In this document: positions 24,867-32,511 of the stretch, in pieces
Layout: every line of letters begins with the position of its first letter
How positions within the stretch are numbered: position 1 is the first letter of the stretch
Source: Speluncibacter jeojiensis
Lineage (GTDB): Bacteria > Actinomycetota > Actinomycetes > Mycobacteriales > Mycobacteriaceae
Length of the DNA stretch: 64,000 nucleotides
Direction: 5' to 3'
Assembly (NCBI RefSeq): GCF_029589495.1
Contig: NZ_JAAIVF010000007.1
Span: 244,404 to 308,403, forward strand
Translations under genes and position numbers: made by a program
The notes under the pieces: model-generated
Told to the model about the DNA's origin: nothing
Databases searched by the model: none
What the model saw: only the letters and a program-made list of their open reading frames with translations

Positions 24867-25687
24867 TGGTCGATCGCTTTCTGGGAGTTGGGGGTTGCGA
24901 GTTGCTGGCCGAGGTTGAGCCAGCCTTCGGCCTTGGCGGTGGAGGTTCCGCGGCCGGGCGTCGCAGTGGCCGGCACGCGTTCGCGGATCACCTCGGACAC
25001 CAGCGATGGCAGCGTTCGAGGACCGAGGTTCGGTTTGGCGAGCCAGCGTTCGAGCGCCGCGTGCACATCGGGCTCTGGCGTGCCGGACTTGAGCAACGCG
25101 CCGGACTCGATCGCGAGCGCGGTCCGGACGGCCTGCGGGTGCTCGATCGGGATCAGCGCGCGAACGAGCTTCCAGCCGTCGACGTCGACCGGCGATCCTG
25201 GCGTCTCGGACGGATCGCGCGCGTCACTTACGTGAGATGCCCTAGAAGGTACGTAAGTACCTTCTTTTGCCTTTACTTCTATTGGGGGCGTGACATCACG
25301 TGACATGTCACGTGACACGGGGTCGTGACTTTCGCGGGACCGTTGACGCTTCCGGCGCTGCCGTTCCGCGTCGTTCCTGCGGCGTTCGACCAGCTTATTG
25401 CCGCTTTCCTGCCACGGGTCCCAGTTGCGGAAGTAGTAGCCGCGGACCGGATTTCCGTCCATGTCCGTGTCGGTTTCAACCCACAAACGGGACGCGATTA
25501 GTTCCAAAACTCGTCGCGAAACCGAACGAATTCCGAACGTTTTCAGCACACTTTGGGGCACGAAACCGCGCGTTTCGGCGGCGCCGCAGTAGGCCATCGC
25601 CCGGGTGAACAGACGCTCGGCGTCGCCACTGAGACCGGCTACGGCCGGGTCGAGATAGTAGGTCGATGACAGCAGCACGGCCTTCAT
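24863..25687 (-). CDS. Phage replication initiation protein (winged-helix type)
   Basis: A 274-residue protein; its ATG has GAGGAGG upstream. Residues 1-90 read like an N-terminal winged-helix domain of phage replisome organisers (GDAERLFTRAMAYCGAAETR, PQSVLKTFGIRSVSRRVLEL, YYFRNWDPWQES). A highly basic linker with many Arg/Lys residues and a Ser/Pro-rich region follow, then a C-terminal helical domain. It likely opens or marks the prophage origin and recruits helicase. Family assignment is by pattern. Confidence 0.65.
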   Translation of the reverse strand: MKAVLLSSTYYLDPAVAGLSGDAERLFTRAMAYCGAAETRGFVPQSVLKTFGIRSVSRRVLELIASRLWVETDTDMDGNPVRGYYFRNWDPWQESGNKLVERRRNDAERQRRKRQRSRESHDPVSRDMSRDVTPPIEVKAKEGTYVPSRASHVSDARDPSETPGSPVDVDGWKLVRALIPIEHPQAVRTALAIESGALLKSGTPEPDVHAALERWLAKPNLGPRTLPSLVSEVIRERVPATATPGRGTSTAKAEGWLNLGQQLATPNSQKAIDQ

Positions 25688-25754
25688 GCGTCGCCTCCTC
25701 TCGTGGGTTGTAGAGCCATCCGGGGCCGACCGTGGCCGGCCCCGGATGGGTGGA

Positions 25755-26093
25755 TCACTCGGTGCTGTCGTTGCCGAACGCTGCGCGCAGCTCGTCTTCG
25801 AGCTCGAGCGGCAGCACGGTGGTGCCCGTGCGTTCCTCGAACGCGCGCATGACGAGCCGCTCAAGCTGCTTACGGTCATCGGACCGGCCGATCGGCTCGA
25901 CGCGGCGCACACGGATCGTGGGGATCGCATCGCCCGTGTCCGTGTCGACCTTCGTGCTGGCGACGTCGAACACGATCACCGCGACGTGCATCTTTGACGG
26001 CTCCGATGTGAGCTCATCCTGGATGCTCGGCAGACCGTTGAGACCTTCTGTTCTCGGCAGGGAGCCGCCGAGTCGGACGCCGGAGATGTTCAC
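25755..26093 (-). CDS. Phage protein of unknown function (112 aa)
   Basis: From a GTG overlapping the upstream stop. Contains SKMHVAVIVFDVASTKVDTD and a later strand-helix part, ERLVMRAFEERTG. Conserved style of small early protein; no function recognised. Confidence 0.5.
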   Translation of the reverse strand: MNISGVRLGGSLPRTEGLNGLPSIQDELTSEPSKMHVAVIVFDVASTKVDTDTGDAIPTIRVRRVEPIGRSDDRKQLERLVMRAFEERTGTTVLPLELEDELRAAFGNDSTE

Positions 26094-26275
26094 TCGACCA
26101 CCTTGAAGCTCGCCGGCGCGGCACACACCTTGCGCGCGTTGTTCTCGGCGTCCTTGCGGCTCGCCCATCGGCGGTGCGAATTGCCGTTGATCTGACCGTT
26201 GGCGGTCTTGCGTTCCCAGCGCCACTGGCCTTCCTGCTTGAAGATGCGGACGACGTCCTTGGAGGTGTCACTCAT
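26090..26275 (-). CDS. DUF1508/YegP-like small protein
   Basis: A 61-residue protein with the DUF1508 layout: an FKQEGQWRWERKTANGQING strand pair followed by SHRRWASRKDAENNARKVC. In this family short beta strands pack on a helix; some act in stress responses but the function is unclear. The start ATG overlaps the preceding frame. Confidence 0.65.
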   Translation of the reverse strand: MSDTSKDVVRIFKQEGQWRWERKTANGQINGNSHRRWASRKDAENNARKVCAAPASFKVVE

Positions 26276-26468
26276 GGTTGGTTCCCTTCTCGTGGTTGGC
26301 GTTCGGTGATGCGAGGTGGATGTAGAGGCGCGGCTCACAGGAGTAGGTGGACGCGGCCGTGACGGCTTCGGCGACCTTGCGAACGGCTGCGGCCTCGGTG
26401 TCGGTCAGCTCGATCTCGACCCTGGTGTTGTCGTCGCAGCCCTTGGCTGCGACCGTGTAGAGGCTCAC
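26268..26468 (-). CDS. Phage protein of unknown function (66 aa)
   Basis: Begins MSLYTVAAKGCDDNTRVEIE; a helix follows with TEAAAVRKVAEAVTAAS. It lies between the RecT gene and the DUF1508 gene with overlaps on both sides. Confidence 0.45.
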   Translation of the reverse strand: MSLYTVAAKGCDDNTRVEIELTDTEAAAVRKVAEAVTAASTYSCEPRLYIHLASPNANHEKGTNHE

Positions 26469-27451
26469 GCCGGTTCGCCGTTGGCGAGAAAGTCCAGCAC
26501 CGCCGCGATCTCGGCCGAGGTGAGCTCGCTGAGGGCCTTGACCGCGTGGCCGACGCGGGCAGCCAGGAAGGCGGGCCGTTCCTCGGTGGTGATGCCGGCG
26601 GTGTCGAGTGCGGCGCGCAGCGACTTCACCTCAGCTGCGGTCGCCTTCGCAGGTGCCTCGACCTGGGCAGTGTCCACTTCTGCGCTCGGATTTGAGGCGA
26701 CGCCGAGCTTCTCGCGCAGCGCCGCGGTGCCGCCGCGGGGACCGGCGACGCGTTCGGATACGACACGGACCGGCTCGGAGTCGAGGTGGGCCATCTCGGC
26801 GGCCTCGTGCATGCCGGCGGTGAGCGGGCAGACGCGCCGGTGCGCCTGCGCCTCTGCGCACTTGGCGAGCATGACCGTGGGCATCTTGTCCCACATCGAG
26901 TTCGGGCTGCCGTCGCGCTTGGTCTGCACGTATTCGTCCCACGTGGCGACTGTGGTCGCGGTGGCTTGTCCGACCGTGATAGTGACCTCTGCGGCCGCCG
27001 GGTAGCCCCACTTGCGCAGCCAGATCTTCTGCGGGTCGCCGTCGGCGTTGTAGAAGACGGGTCGGCCGATCTCGACGATCAGGCCCTTCTCGGACGCGTA
27101 GCGGTGGGTGACGGCGCGGAAGCCGTCGATGCCGACCTGGACGGACCACTTCGTTTCCCAGCGTTCGGCTTCGCCGCGGTAGCCGCCGGTCTTCGTCTTG
27201 CGGCCGACGAGGTAGACCTGCTTGACGAACGGGTCCAGTCCGGACCGGTCGGAGACAGCCTTGAGCATCGCAATGTCGCCGTCGCTGGCCTCGTCGAGAC
27301 CGCCGAGCGCGCGGAGCTGGTCGCGCTGCTCCGGCGTCCAGTCGGAGTGGCCGCCGCGGTAAACGCCGCGATCCTCGGTCGTTCCGACGAGGTCGCCGGC
27401 GGTCGTTGTCGCGAGTTCGGCGCCGCCCTGGGTGGCGAGTTCAGTGGTCAT
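26465..27451 (-). CDS. bet: RecT/Bet-family single-strand annealing protein
   Basis: A 328-residue recombinase that anneals complementary single strands during phage recombination. The Bet pattern is clear: LKAVSDRSGLDPFVKQVYLV, then WSVQVGIDGFRAVTHRYAS, KWGYPAAAEVTITVG, and MPTVMLAKCAEAQAHRRVCP. It is paired with a YqaJ exonuclease just upstream, forming a two-component recombination module like lambda Red. The C-terminal part is variable and probably recruits SSB. Confidence 0.92.
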   Translation of the reverse strand: MTTELATQGGAELATTTAGDLVGTTEDRGVYRGGHSDWTPEQRDQLRALGGLDEASDGDIAMLKAVSDRSGLDPFVKQVYLVGRKTKTGGYRGEAERWETKWSVQVGIDGFRAVTHRYASEKGLIVEIGRPVFYNADGDPQKIWLRKWGYPAAAEVTITVGQATATTVATWDEYVQTKRDGSPNSMWDKMPTVMLAKCAEAQAHRRVCPLTAGMHEAAEMAHLDSEPVRVVSERVAGPRGGTAALREKLGVASNPSAEVDTAQVEAPAKATAAEVKSLRAALDTAGITTEERPAFLAARVGHAVKALSELTSAEIAAVLDFLANGEPA

Positions 27452-28335
27452 GCTGCGAGCTCCTTGAGTGAGTCGAGGGACTTTCCGTTGGCGTACAAGC
27501 TGACTGCGCCGCCGCGACCCGGTCGCCGGTCTGCGACCTTCTGGTCGAAGCAGTTGGCGGTCTTGGCGTTCTTCATGGCGTCGAGCACGCGGGTCTTGGC
27601 GGCGCGTAGCCGCTTATCGATGGCTTTCGCTTCGGCGTCGGCCTCGAGGTACTCGACGGCAAGGTCGGCGTCGAGCTGGACTTCGGTGCCGTCGATCTCC
27701 GGATGCAGTGCGCGCACGCAGTTGTAGGTGGCGACCGTGTCGTCGAGCTCGGGCGGGACGTCGAGTGCGAGCGAGGCGTGCCAGGCGCGGCAGCGGTCCT
27801 CGATCACTGCGCACAACTCGGGGTCGTACTCGACCTCGTAGGTGTGCCACTGGAAGAACGGGCCCATGACCATCAGGTGCGCCGGCCACTTCGTGAACCC
27901 GGTCAGGTGCATCTGGAACTGGACCTGCGCGAGGTAGTCGGCGGGGGCCTGGTCGGTGAAGTCGTCGCCCCAGTCGGCAAGGTCGCGCGTGGTCTTGAAC
28001 TCGACGATGCGCCGAGCCCCGCCGCGCCGGGCACGCCGGTCGAGGGTGCACACCGCGGGGAAGCCGAGATCGTCGCGCGTGATCCGGACCTCGCCGGGCG
28101 AGAGGAGCCAGCCGGGATTCTCGTTGCGCCACAGGTACGCGAGCGCGGGCTCGAACGCGTGGCCGGCAGTGAAGATGTCCTTCGGTCCCTCGGTGGGAAC
28201 GAGTCCCTTCTGTCGATGCCAGAGGCGGTAGGGCGATTCGTAGCGGCTGACGCCGAGGATGGCGGCAACCTTGGACGGGCTGATCGTGCGTAGCCACTGC
28301 TCACCGCCGGGGGCGAGCGGATCGGTGGTCTTCAT
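27448..28335 (-). CDS. YqaJ-family viral exonuclease
   Basis: A 295-residue 5'-3' exonuclease partner of RecT/Bet. Motifs: ISPSKVAAILGVSRYESPYR at the N-terminus, GHAFEPALAYLW with the catalytic-type Glu, CTLDRR (Asp) and RRIVEFKTT (the E-x-K of the PDDEXK core), then QVQFQMHLTGF. The ATG at 28335 overlaps the stop of the repeat-protein gene. Stop and the next start overlap, so the two recombination genes are coupled. Confidence 0.92.
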   Translation of the reverse strand: MKTTDPLAPGGEQWLRTISPSKVAAILGVSRYESPYRLWHRQKGLVPTEGPKDIFTAGHAFEPALAYLWRNENPGWLLSPGEVRITRDDLGFPAVCTLDRRARRGGARRIVEFKTTRDLADWGDDFTDQAPADYLAQVQFQMHLTGFTKWPAHLMVMGPFFQWHTYEVEYDPELCAVIEDRCRAWHASLALDVPPELDDTVATYNCVRALHPEIDGTEVQLDADLAVEYLEADAEAKAIDKRLRAAKTRVLDAMKNAKTANCFDQKVADRRPGRGGAVSLYANGKSLDSLKELAA

Positions 28336-29144
28336 CAGCGAACCGCCTGCATCTGCCCGAGGGCCACGTCGATGACGTTGGTGTCGACGGGCTTCTCGTC
28401 GAGGCCGGAAATCCTGCGCCATGCGTCGATGGCGTGGTTCGTGAACTCGATGAGGGCGGCGGACTCGGCGGCGGACTCGGCGGCGGACTCGGCGGCGGAC
28501 CAGGCGGCGGACCAGGCGGCGGACTCGGCGGCGGACCAGGCGGCGGACTCGGCGGCGGACCAGGCGGCGGACTCGGCGGCGGACCAGGCGGCGGACCGGG
28601 CGGCGGACTCGGCGGCGGACCAGGCGGCGGACCGGGCAGCGGACCCGGCGGCGGACTCGGCGGCGGACCAGGCGGCGGACCGGGCGGCGGACTCGGCGGC
28701 GGACCAGGCGGCGGACCGGGCGCTTTCCATCTCACCTTTGGCGACCTTGCGGTGCATCTCCGCGATGCGCTCGATCACGACAGCGCCGTCCTTGTCGGCC
28801 GCACGGATCGCACCCCACACCGGCGAGGTGAGCATCTCCGCCATCCACTCGTGAATCACCGAGTCCGACACGCCTGCGGTGCCGACGGTGCGCCAGCCGA
28901 GATCGAGGGCGATCACGGCGTTCTCGGGCGACAGGAACCCGTCTGGCCCGGCCAGGTTGTCATTGACCATCTGCACCAGCGACGCCAGCGGACGCGCCGA
29001 ACAGGACGGGTAGTCGGTGATCTTGGTGTCACCGTTGATGTAGCTGATGACGTTCATGGCGCAGCCCTTGCCACTGCCGGCGCTGTGCGAGCCCTGCGCG
29101 AGACGAAGCGGGTTGGTGATGCGGGACAGGTCGAGATCAGTCAT
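28335..29144 (-). CDS. Phage protein with 22 tandem tetrapeptide repeats
   Basis: A 269-residue protein. Residues 1-140 form a folded-looking domain (NGDTKITDYPSCSARPLASL, DLGWRTVGTAGVSDSVIHEW). Residues 143-230 are 22 copies of xSAA with x = Trp, Glu, Arg or Gly, which would make a regular Ala-rich helix with one face bearing alternating aromatic and charged residues. A short C-terminal domain follows (IEFTNHAIDAWRRISGLDEK). Similar Ala-rich repeats occur in other actinophage early proteins; function is unknown. Repeat number probably varies between phages. Confidence 0.7.
   Translation of the reverse strand: MTDLDLSRITNPLRLAQGSHSAGSGKGCAMNVISYINGDTKITDYPSCSARPLASLVQMVNDNLAGPDGFLSPENAVIALDLGWRTVGTAGVSDSVIHEWMAEMLTSPVWGAIRAADKDGAVVIERIAEMHRKVAKGEMESARSAAWSAAESAARSAAWSAAESAAGSAARSAAWSAAESAARSAAWSAAESAAWSAAESAAWSAAESAAWSAAWSAAESAAESAAESAALIEFTNHAIDAWRRISGLDEKPVDTNVIDVALGQMQAVR
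28455..28718 (-). repeat. 12-bp tandem coding repeat, 22 units
   Basis: Twenty-two units of 12 bases on a GCGGCGGACNNG theme (plus strand) that encode xSAA repeats. Variation is concentrated in the last four bases of each unit, which set Trp, Glu, Arg or Gly. The opposite strand gives a long Gly/Pro reading that is not a gene. Confidence 0.9.
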
Positions 29145-29341
29145 TTCATGGCTCCTGCGAGTCGGAGGTTGTCGGGATGGGTCTTGTGGATGCCGTTGGG
29201 GCCGTATTCGACCCAGATCCAGCGGTGGTCGACGTGGTCGATGACGCCGCTCTCGTCGACTTGCCTGGACGGTCCGGGCCGTGCGGGCGACGTGTAGGCG
29301 ACCGAGTAGCCGATGTGGATGCGCGCCTGCTCGAGGGTCAT
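29141..29341 (-). CDS. Small phage protein (66 aa)
   Basis: A 66-residue protein with a strand-rich pattern (IGYSVAYTSPARPGPSRQVD, HRWIWVEYGPNGIHKTHPDN) resembling a small SH3-like domain. It overlaps the repeat-protein gene and the WhiB-like gene by four bases each. Function unknown. Confidence 0.55.
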   Translation of the reverse strand: MTLEQARIHIGYSVAYTSPARPGPSRQVDESGVIDHVDHRWIWVEYGPNGIHKTHPDNLRLAGAMK

Positions 29342-29808
29342 GCTGCGACCACCTCCGCCGCTGCAGCCGCCTCGGCGCGGATTTGGCTCATGCAGTACAG
29401 GCACTGGTTCTTGTTGCTGGACATGACCGTTCCCGGGTGCACGTCGCGCGTGGACCGCGACGGCCGCATGGACTTGTTGCACCGCTGGCACGGACGCGGC
29501 CACTGGACGGTCTGCTTGCGGCCGCGAGGGCTGCGCGCCGGCGGGTCGCCGAGTCCAGCGTCGGCTGCGGCCTGCTGTAGATGCCACGTGGTCTCGATCA
29601 TCTGGCCGGCCACGACCATGCCGGTCAGCTTCATCTCGACGGCGTTGCGCAGGCACGCGAGCTGCACATCGGTCGGGCATCCTGCGCACAGCTGCCTCGC
29701 GATCGCGGGCCGGTCGCGCTTCGGCAGCGGCAGATTCTCGATGACCCAGCGCTCGGGGTCCTGTCCGGCGCAGCGGCCGCGGTTGCGCCAGTCCACGTAG
29801 GTGGTCAT
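29338..29808 (-). CDS. WhiB-like transcription regulator with extra C-terminal zinc knuckle
   Basis: A 156-residue protein. The WhiB core has Cys13, Cys41 and Cys44 (CAGC) and Cys52, plus a GMVVAGQM segment at the position of the family's GVWGG turn, followed by a basic region. The spacing between the third and fourth cysteines is seven residues instead of the usual five. A C-terminal extension has CQRCNKSMRP and CLYCMSQ, a likely extra zinc site. WhiB proteins bind an iron-sulfur cluster and contact sigma factor; phage versions can alter host or phage transcription. Confidence 0.75.
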   Translation of the reverse strand: MTTYVDWRNRGRCAGQDPERWVIENLPLPKRDRPAIARQLCAGCPTDVQLACLRNAVEMKLTGMVVAGQMIETTWHLQQAAADAGLGDPPARSPRGRKQTVQWPRPCQRCNKSMRPSRSTRDVHPGTVMSSNKNQCLYCMSQIRAEAAAAAEVVAA

Positions 29809-30023
29809 GAGCGGACCGCCTCGGCGACGAGGTACACGAACTCGACCGCGCCGTCACGCGACCACTCGATGCTGATGCACTCGCGGTCGTCCTGGCTTGC
29901 GTGGTGGTAGCCGGAGTAGTTGGTGACGGTCCACTCGCCGCTGCCGATCGGTTTCGGCAGGTGGTCGAGCATGTTGGAGAAGTCGGGCTTGTCCCAGGCG
30001 TCGGCGGGATCGTTCACGACCAC
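29805..30023 (-). CDS. Phage protein of unknown function (72 aa)
   Basis: Begins MVVNDPADAWDKPDFSNMLD. Contains TVTNYSGYHHASQDDRECIS. Overlaps the WhiB-like gene by four bases and the next small gene by ten. Confidence 0.5.
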   Translation of the reverse strand: MVVNDPADAWDKPDFSNMLDHLPKPIGSGEWTVTNYSGYHHASQDDRECISIEWSRDGAVEFVYLVAEAVRS

Positions 30024-30121
30024 ACCTCCAGGAACGTGCCGGCCTTGATCACCCCGAGGCTGAGGAGCGCGAGGCCGACGAGGACGGACAGGTCGTAGGC
30101 GAGGTTGCCGAGTGTGCTCAT
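30014..30121 (-). CDS. Single-pass membrane peptide (35 aa)
   Basis: A 35-residue frame with one membrane helix (YDLSVLVGLALLSLGVIKAG). It overlaps both neighbours. Likely a real small membrane protein, function unknown. Confidence 0.45.
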   Translation of the reverse strand: MSTLGNLAYDLSVLVGLALLSLGVIKAGTFLEVWS

Positions 30122-30390
30122 CCGTGGATCTCCGTCCACCACAGGCCCAGTCCGAGCACGACGCCCATCGAGGCGCCGGCGGTGAAGCCGCGGGCGATGT
30201 CGAGCCAGTTGGTCGGGCGCGCGGGCTCCGGGTCGTCGTCGTAGACGACCTCCTTGTCGGCCTCGGTGGGCCACTGCGGCCAGGAGGTGAGTTCGCCGCG
30301 GTCGACGGCGAAGTAGGGGATCGGCTCGTCGAGGCCGGCGGTCAGCGCGTCGTACGTGATCGAGTAGTCGCGGACGTCGATTGCGGTCAT
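30118..30390 (-). CDS. Phage protein with C-terminal membrane segment (90 aa)
   Basis: Starts MTAIDVRDYSITYDALTAGL; an acidic middle (VVYDDDPEPARP) leads to one hydrophobic helix near the end (TAGASMGVVLGLGLWW). Overlaps the HTH gene by one base. Confidence 0.5.
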   Translation of the reverse strand: MTAIDVRDYSITYDALTAGLDEPIPYFAVDRGELTSWPQWPTEADKEVVYDDDPEPARPTNWLDIARGFTAGASMGVVLGLGLWWTEIHG

Positions 30391-30596
30391 CACGCGGCCT
30401 CGATCCCGAGCAGCGCGAACAGGCCATCCGGCCCGTGGTTCGGGACGATGTACCGCGTTCCGACGCGAATCACGCGGCACGGAAACTCGCCCTTGCTCGC
30501 GAGCACATAGCCGGTCGACTTCCCGATGCCGAGGGCTCGACAGGCGGTTTGCAGGTCTGCGCTCGCTCCGAGGGCGAGCAGTTCACTCTTGTTCAT
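30390..30596 (-). CDS. Small helix-turn-helix DNA-binding protein, possible excisionase
   Basis: A 68-residue protein with a MerR/HTH_17-like pattern: TACRALGIGKSTGYVLASKG then CRVIRVGTRYIVP, the wing typical of excisionases. It may serve as recombination directionality factor for the prophage or as a small regulator. The assignment between these is open, as serine integrases have varied partner proteins. Confidence 0.65.
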   Translation of the reverse strand: MNKSELLALGASADLQTACRALGIGKSTGYVLASKGEFPCRVIRVGTRYIVPNHGPDGLFALLGIEAA

Positions 30597-30847
30597 CGGG
30601 GGCTCCTTGCGAAGAAGTTGCGGATCCGGATTGCCGAGCGGGCCTGGTCGAGGCGGCGCACGCGCTCGGCCTCGATCTGCTCGGGGGTGAGGACCTCGAA
30701 CGTGACGGTCGTGGTGTTGGTGTCCGGGTTGAATTGCGAGCCGGTCTGCCGAATCCACTGGCCGTCAACATCCTTGGTGGCCTGCAGGTTGACCTCTCCG
30801 GTGGAGAATCGGCGCCCGGGGAAGGTGAGGGTTCGACGCTCGTTCAT
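30593..30847 (-). CDS. Phage protein of unknown function (84 aa)
   Basis: Starts MNERRTLTFPGRRFSTGEVN. A strand-rich middle (NTTTVTFEVLTPEQIEAERV) leads to a basic C-terminal helix. Embedded in the early operon. Confidence 0.5.
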   Translation of the reverse strand: MNERRTLTFPGRRFSTGEVNLQATKDVDGQWIRQTGSQFNPDTNTTTVTFEVLTPEQIEAERVRRLDQARSAIRIRNFFARSPR

Positions 30848-31032
30848 CGGCTGGTCTCCAATGCGAAGACAGCCGCCGCGGCGCCGCCGGTGTTGATCGC
30901 GGCGAGGGCGAAGTGGATCGAGTCGCCCGTGCTGAACGCGAGGATGATCTGCAACACCGCGAACAGGACGTTCGCGACGGCGAGGCACCGGAAGCTCGTG
31001 CGTGCCAGGCGTGCACGGGTGCGGGTGTTCAT
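30844..31032 (-). CDS. Small membrane protein (62 aa)
   Basis: Two hydrophobic helices (CLAVANVLFAVLQIILAF and IHFALAAINTGGAAAAVFAL) behind a basic N-terminus. Start and stop both overlap neighbouring genes. Function unknown. Confidence 0.5.
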   Translation of the reverse strand: MNTRTRARLARTSFRCLAVANVLFAVLQIILAFSTGDSIHFALAAINTGGAAAAVFALETSR

Positions 31033-31280
31033 GCCTGCACCGCCATCAGCTCGAGCATCAGATGGTCCCGCACCTGCTCGGGCAGCACATCGAGAGACTG
31101 TGTCTGCACGTTCACGGCCGCTTCGCGGCCGAACATTCGGGCGAAGATGCCGACCCGCTTGTTCAGTGCGTCCCACTTCTCGTCGCTGACCGCGCAGACC
31201 TCGAGTACGAAGCGCTTCTCGCAGTCACACCCGACTGTTTGGCATGCCTCGGCGGCAATGCCCGTGACGAAGACCCTCAC
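31029..31280 (-). CDS. Phage protein of unknown function (83 aa)
   Basis: Begins MRVFVTGIAAEACQTVGCDC and has a helical C-terminal half. Overlaps neighbours by four bases on both sides. Confidence 0.45.
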   Translation of the reverse strand: MRVFVTGIAAEACQTVGCDCEKRFVLEVCAVSDEKWDALNKRVGIFARMFGREAAVNVQTQSLDVLPEQVRDHLMLELMAVQA

Positions 31281-31507
31281 CGGGCGGCCGCCTTCGCAAT
31301 CTCGTTGCGCTCGCGCAGGATCGCGAGTTCGGCGCAGACGGTCGCGATGAGGTGCTCGGCGTCCTTCTCGGTGAGGTAGAGCGTCGCGGAGCCGTGTTCG
31401 TCGGCGGAGTCGAATCGCAGCTTCATGCCGAATGTGTCGTCCTCGTTCTCGTGCACCACAGCGAAGGTGCGCACGGTCGGCACGTAGGTGTGCAGGTGTG
31501 CGTCCAT
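31277..31507 (-). CDS. Phage protein of unknown function (76 aa)
   Basis: Begins MDAHLHTYVPTVRTFAVVHE. Beta-rich first half, then a C-terminal helix around LIATVCAELAILRERNEIAK. Overlaps neighbours. Confidence 0.45.
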   Translation of the reverse strand: MDAHLHTYVPTVRTFAVVHENEDDTFGMKLRFDSADEHGSATLYLTEKDAEHLIATVCAELAILRERNEIAKAAAR

Positions 31508-31677
31508 CAGTGCCCCCGGTTGATTCGGCGGGACTTGCGGGCGGCCTTGTTGCGGCGCCGGCGCTCCGCGACGGTCGCGGCCGGGACGGTGCCGCCGTAG
31601 ATGTGCGCCTGCTGCTGCAGGGAGAGCAGCGCGGTGCGCTCGTCGGAGCGCTCGACGGTGAACGCGGGGTGCTGCAT
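31507..31677 (-). CDS. Small basic phage protein (56 aa)
   Basis: A 56-residue frame ending in a strongly basic stretch (AERRRRNKAARKSRRINRGH). The basic tail suggests nucleic-acid binding. One-base overlap with the gene after it. Confidence 0.45.
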   Translation of the reverse strand: MQHPAFTVERSDERTALLSLQQQAHIYGGTVPAATVAERRRRNKAARKSRRINRGH

Positions 31678-31678
31678 G

Positions 31679-32035
31679 TCAGTTGCCCTTCATGGCGAGG
31701 AGGAGGAAGTCAGCGAGCGCGGCGGACATCGCCTCGGCGGCGGCGCGGATCAGGTCGGCCTGGTCGCGGTCGGCTCGGCCGCCATGGAAGTGGACGACCG
31801 GCGAGGTGAGCTGGGCGCTCCTCGCGGCCGCGTTCATGGCGCGCTCGACGACGGCGAGGCGTTTGTCGAGATTGCCGAGGGTGCGCAGCGTCTTCTCGAT
31901 GCGGTCGAGCTGCTGGCCGAGGGTCGCGACGCGGGCGTCGTCGAGCACGACGTCTTCGGCGAGCTCGTCGAGCTTGGCCATGAACCGCTCGAGGTGCTGC
32001 AGAGTCACGGTGGGGGTGGTGGTCGTAGAATCCAC
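31679..32035 (-). CDS. Coiled-coil phage protein (118 aa)
   Basis: Starts at a GTG with AAAGGAAA upstream. Residues 10-75 form a likely coiled coil (LQHLERFMAKLDELAEDVVL, LGQQLDRIEKTLRTLGNLDK). The first gene behind the hairpin at 32.06 kb, so it heads the main early transcription unit. Function unknown. Confidence 0.5.
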   Translation of the reverse strand: MDSTTTTPTVTLQHLERFMAKLDELAEDVVLDDARVATLGQQLDRIEKTLRTLGNLDKRLAVVERAMNAAARSAQLTSPVVHFHGGRADRDQADLIRAAAEAMSAALADFLLLAMKGN

Positions 32036-32060
32036 GGTGGTTTCCTTTCGTGGTGATCGC

Positions 32061-32092
32061 GGGCCGTCAGGTGTGGGTGCACCTGACGGCCC
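32061..32092 (-). terminator. 13-bp hairpin between Cro-like region and the early operon
   Basis: A perfect 13-base inverted repeat (32061-32073 with 32080-32092) with a six-base loop, in the gap between the regulatory genes and the early operon. On the plus strand it is followed by a pyrimidine-rich run. It may attenuate leftward early transcription. Confidence 0.65.
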
Positions 32093-32120
32093 TTCTCTTG
32101 CGGTTTGAGGGTCAAACTCC

Positions 32121-32246
32121 CTAAGACTGCGGGGTGACCATGCGCAATTTGCCCCGCAGAAGGGCGGCGAGACGGTCAAGCGTTTCGGCGGGTGCCTTGC
32201 CGACGCTTTCCACCCATTCGTCGATCGCCTGCTGGCTCAGTTCCAT
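32121..32246 (-). CDS. Small phage protein (41 aa)
   Basis: A 41-residue frame (MELSQQAIDEWVESVGKAPA at the start) that reads as two short helices. It overlaps the Cro-like gene by 71 bases in another frame, so one of the two ends may be wrong. A weakly supported gene. Confidence 0.4.
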   Translation of the reverse strand: MELSQQAIDEWVESVGKAPAETLDRLAALLRGKLRMVTPQS

Positions 32247-32511
32247 GCACCAACCTCCGTTGAATCTCTGAGAGGAACGCGGCACCGATGGCGCGGCTGA
32301 GCTCGTCTGAAGCCCCCCGGCGCCCGGTCTCCGCGTAGAGGACAGTTGTTGTGCCCCATGGGCTCCCGCTTTCACGAGGGTCCATCAGGTCGACCAGGTC
32401 ACGGACGGACAGTCCGAGAGCTTCGCGCGTCTGCCGAATCGGCATCCGCGCCCAGTTGGTGGCTTCGCCACGCTGCGCGTCGTACTTCGCTTGTTGCGCC
32501 TTGGTGACCAT
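32176..32511 (-). CDS. Cro-like HTH protein
   Basis: A 111-residue protein transcribed away from the repressor gene. An HTH-like segment reads TREALGLSVRDLVDLMDPRE, followed by VLYAETGRRGASDELSRAIG. Its place as the first leftward gene opposite the repressor fits a Cro or early-switch regulator. The C-terminus past residue 90 is basic and overlaps another frame. Confidence 0.6.
   Translation of the reverse strand: MVTKAQQAKYDAQRGEATNWARMPIRQTREALGLSVRDLVDLMDPRESGSPWGTTTVLYAETGRRGASDELSRAIGAAFLSEIQRRLVHGTEPAGDRRMGGKRRQGTRRNA

Noticed and set aside
28455..28718. Regular repeat array considered as CRISPR
   Set aside because: Units are 12 bp, contiguous, without spacers and in frame with a protein; no cas genes nearby.
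28434..29297. Gly/Pro-rich plus-strand frame that looks like a PE-PGRS protein
   Set aside because: It is the opposite strand of the 12-bp coding repeat; the GGGP/GGGL pattern follows automatically from the repeat.
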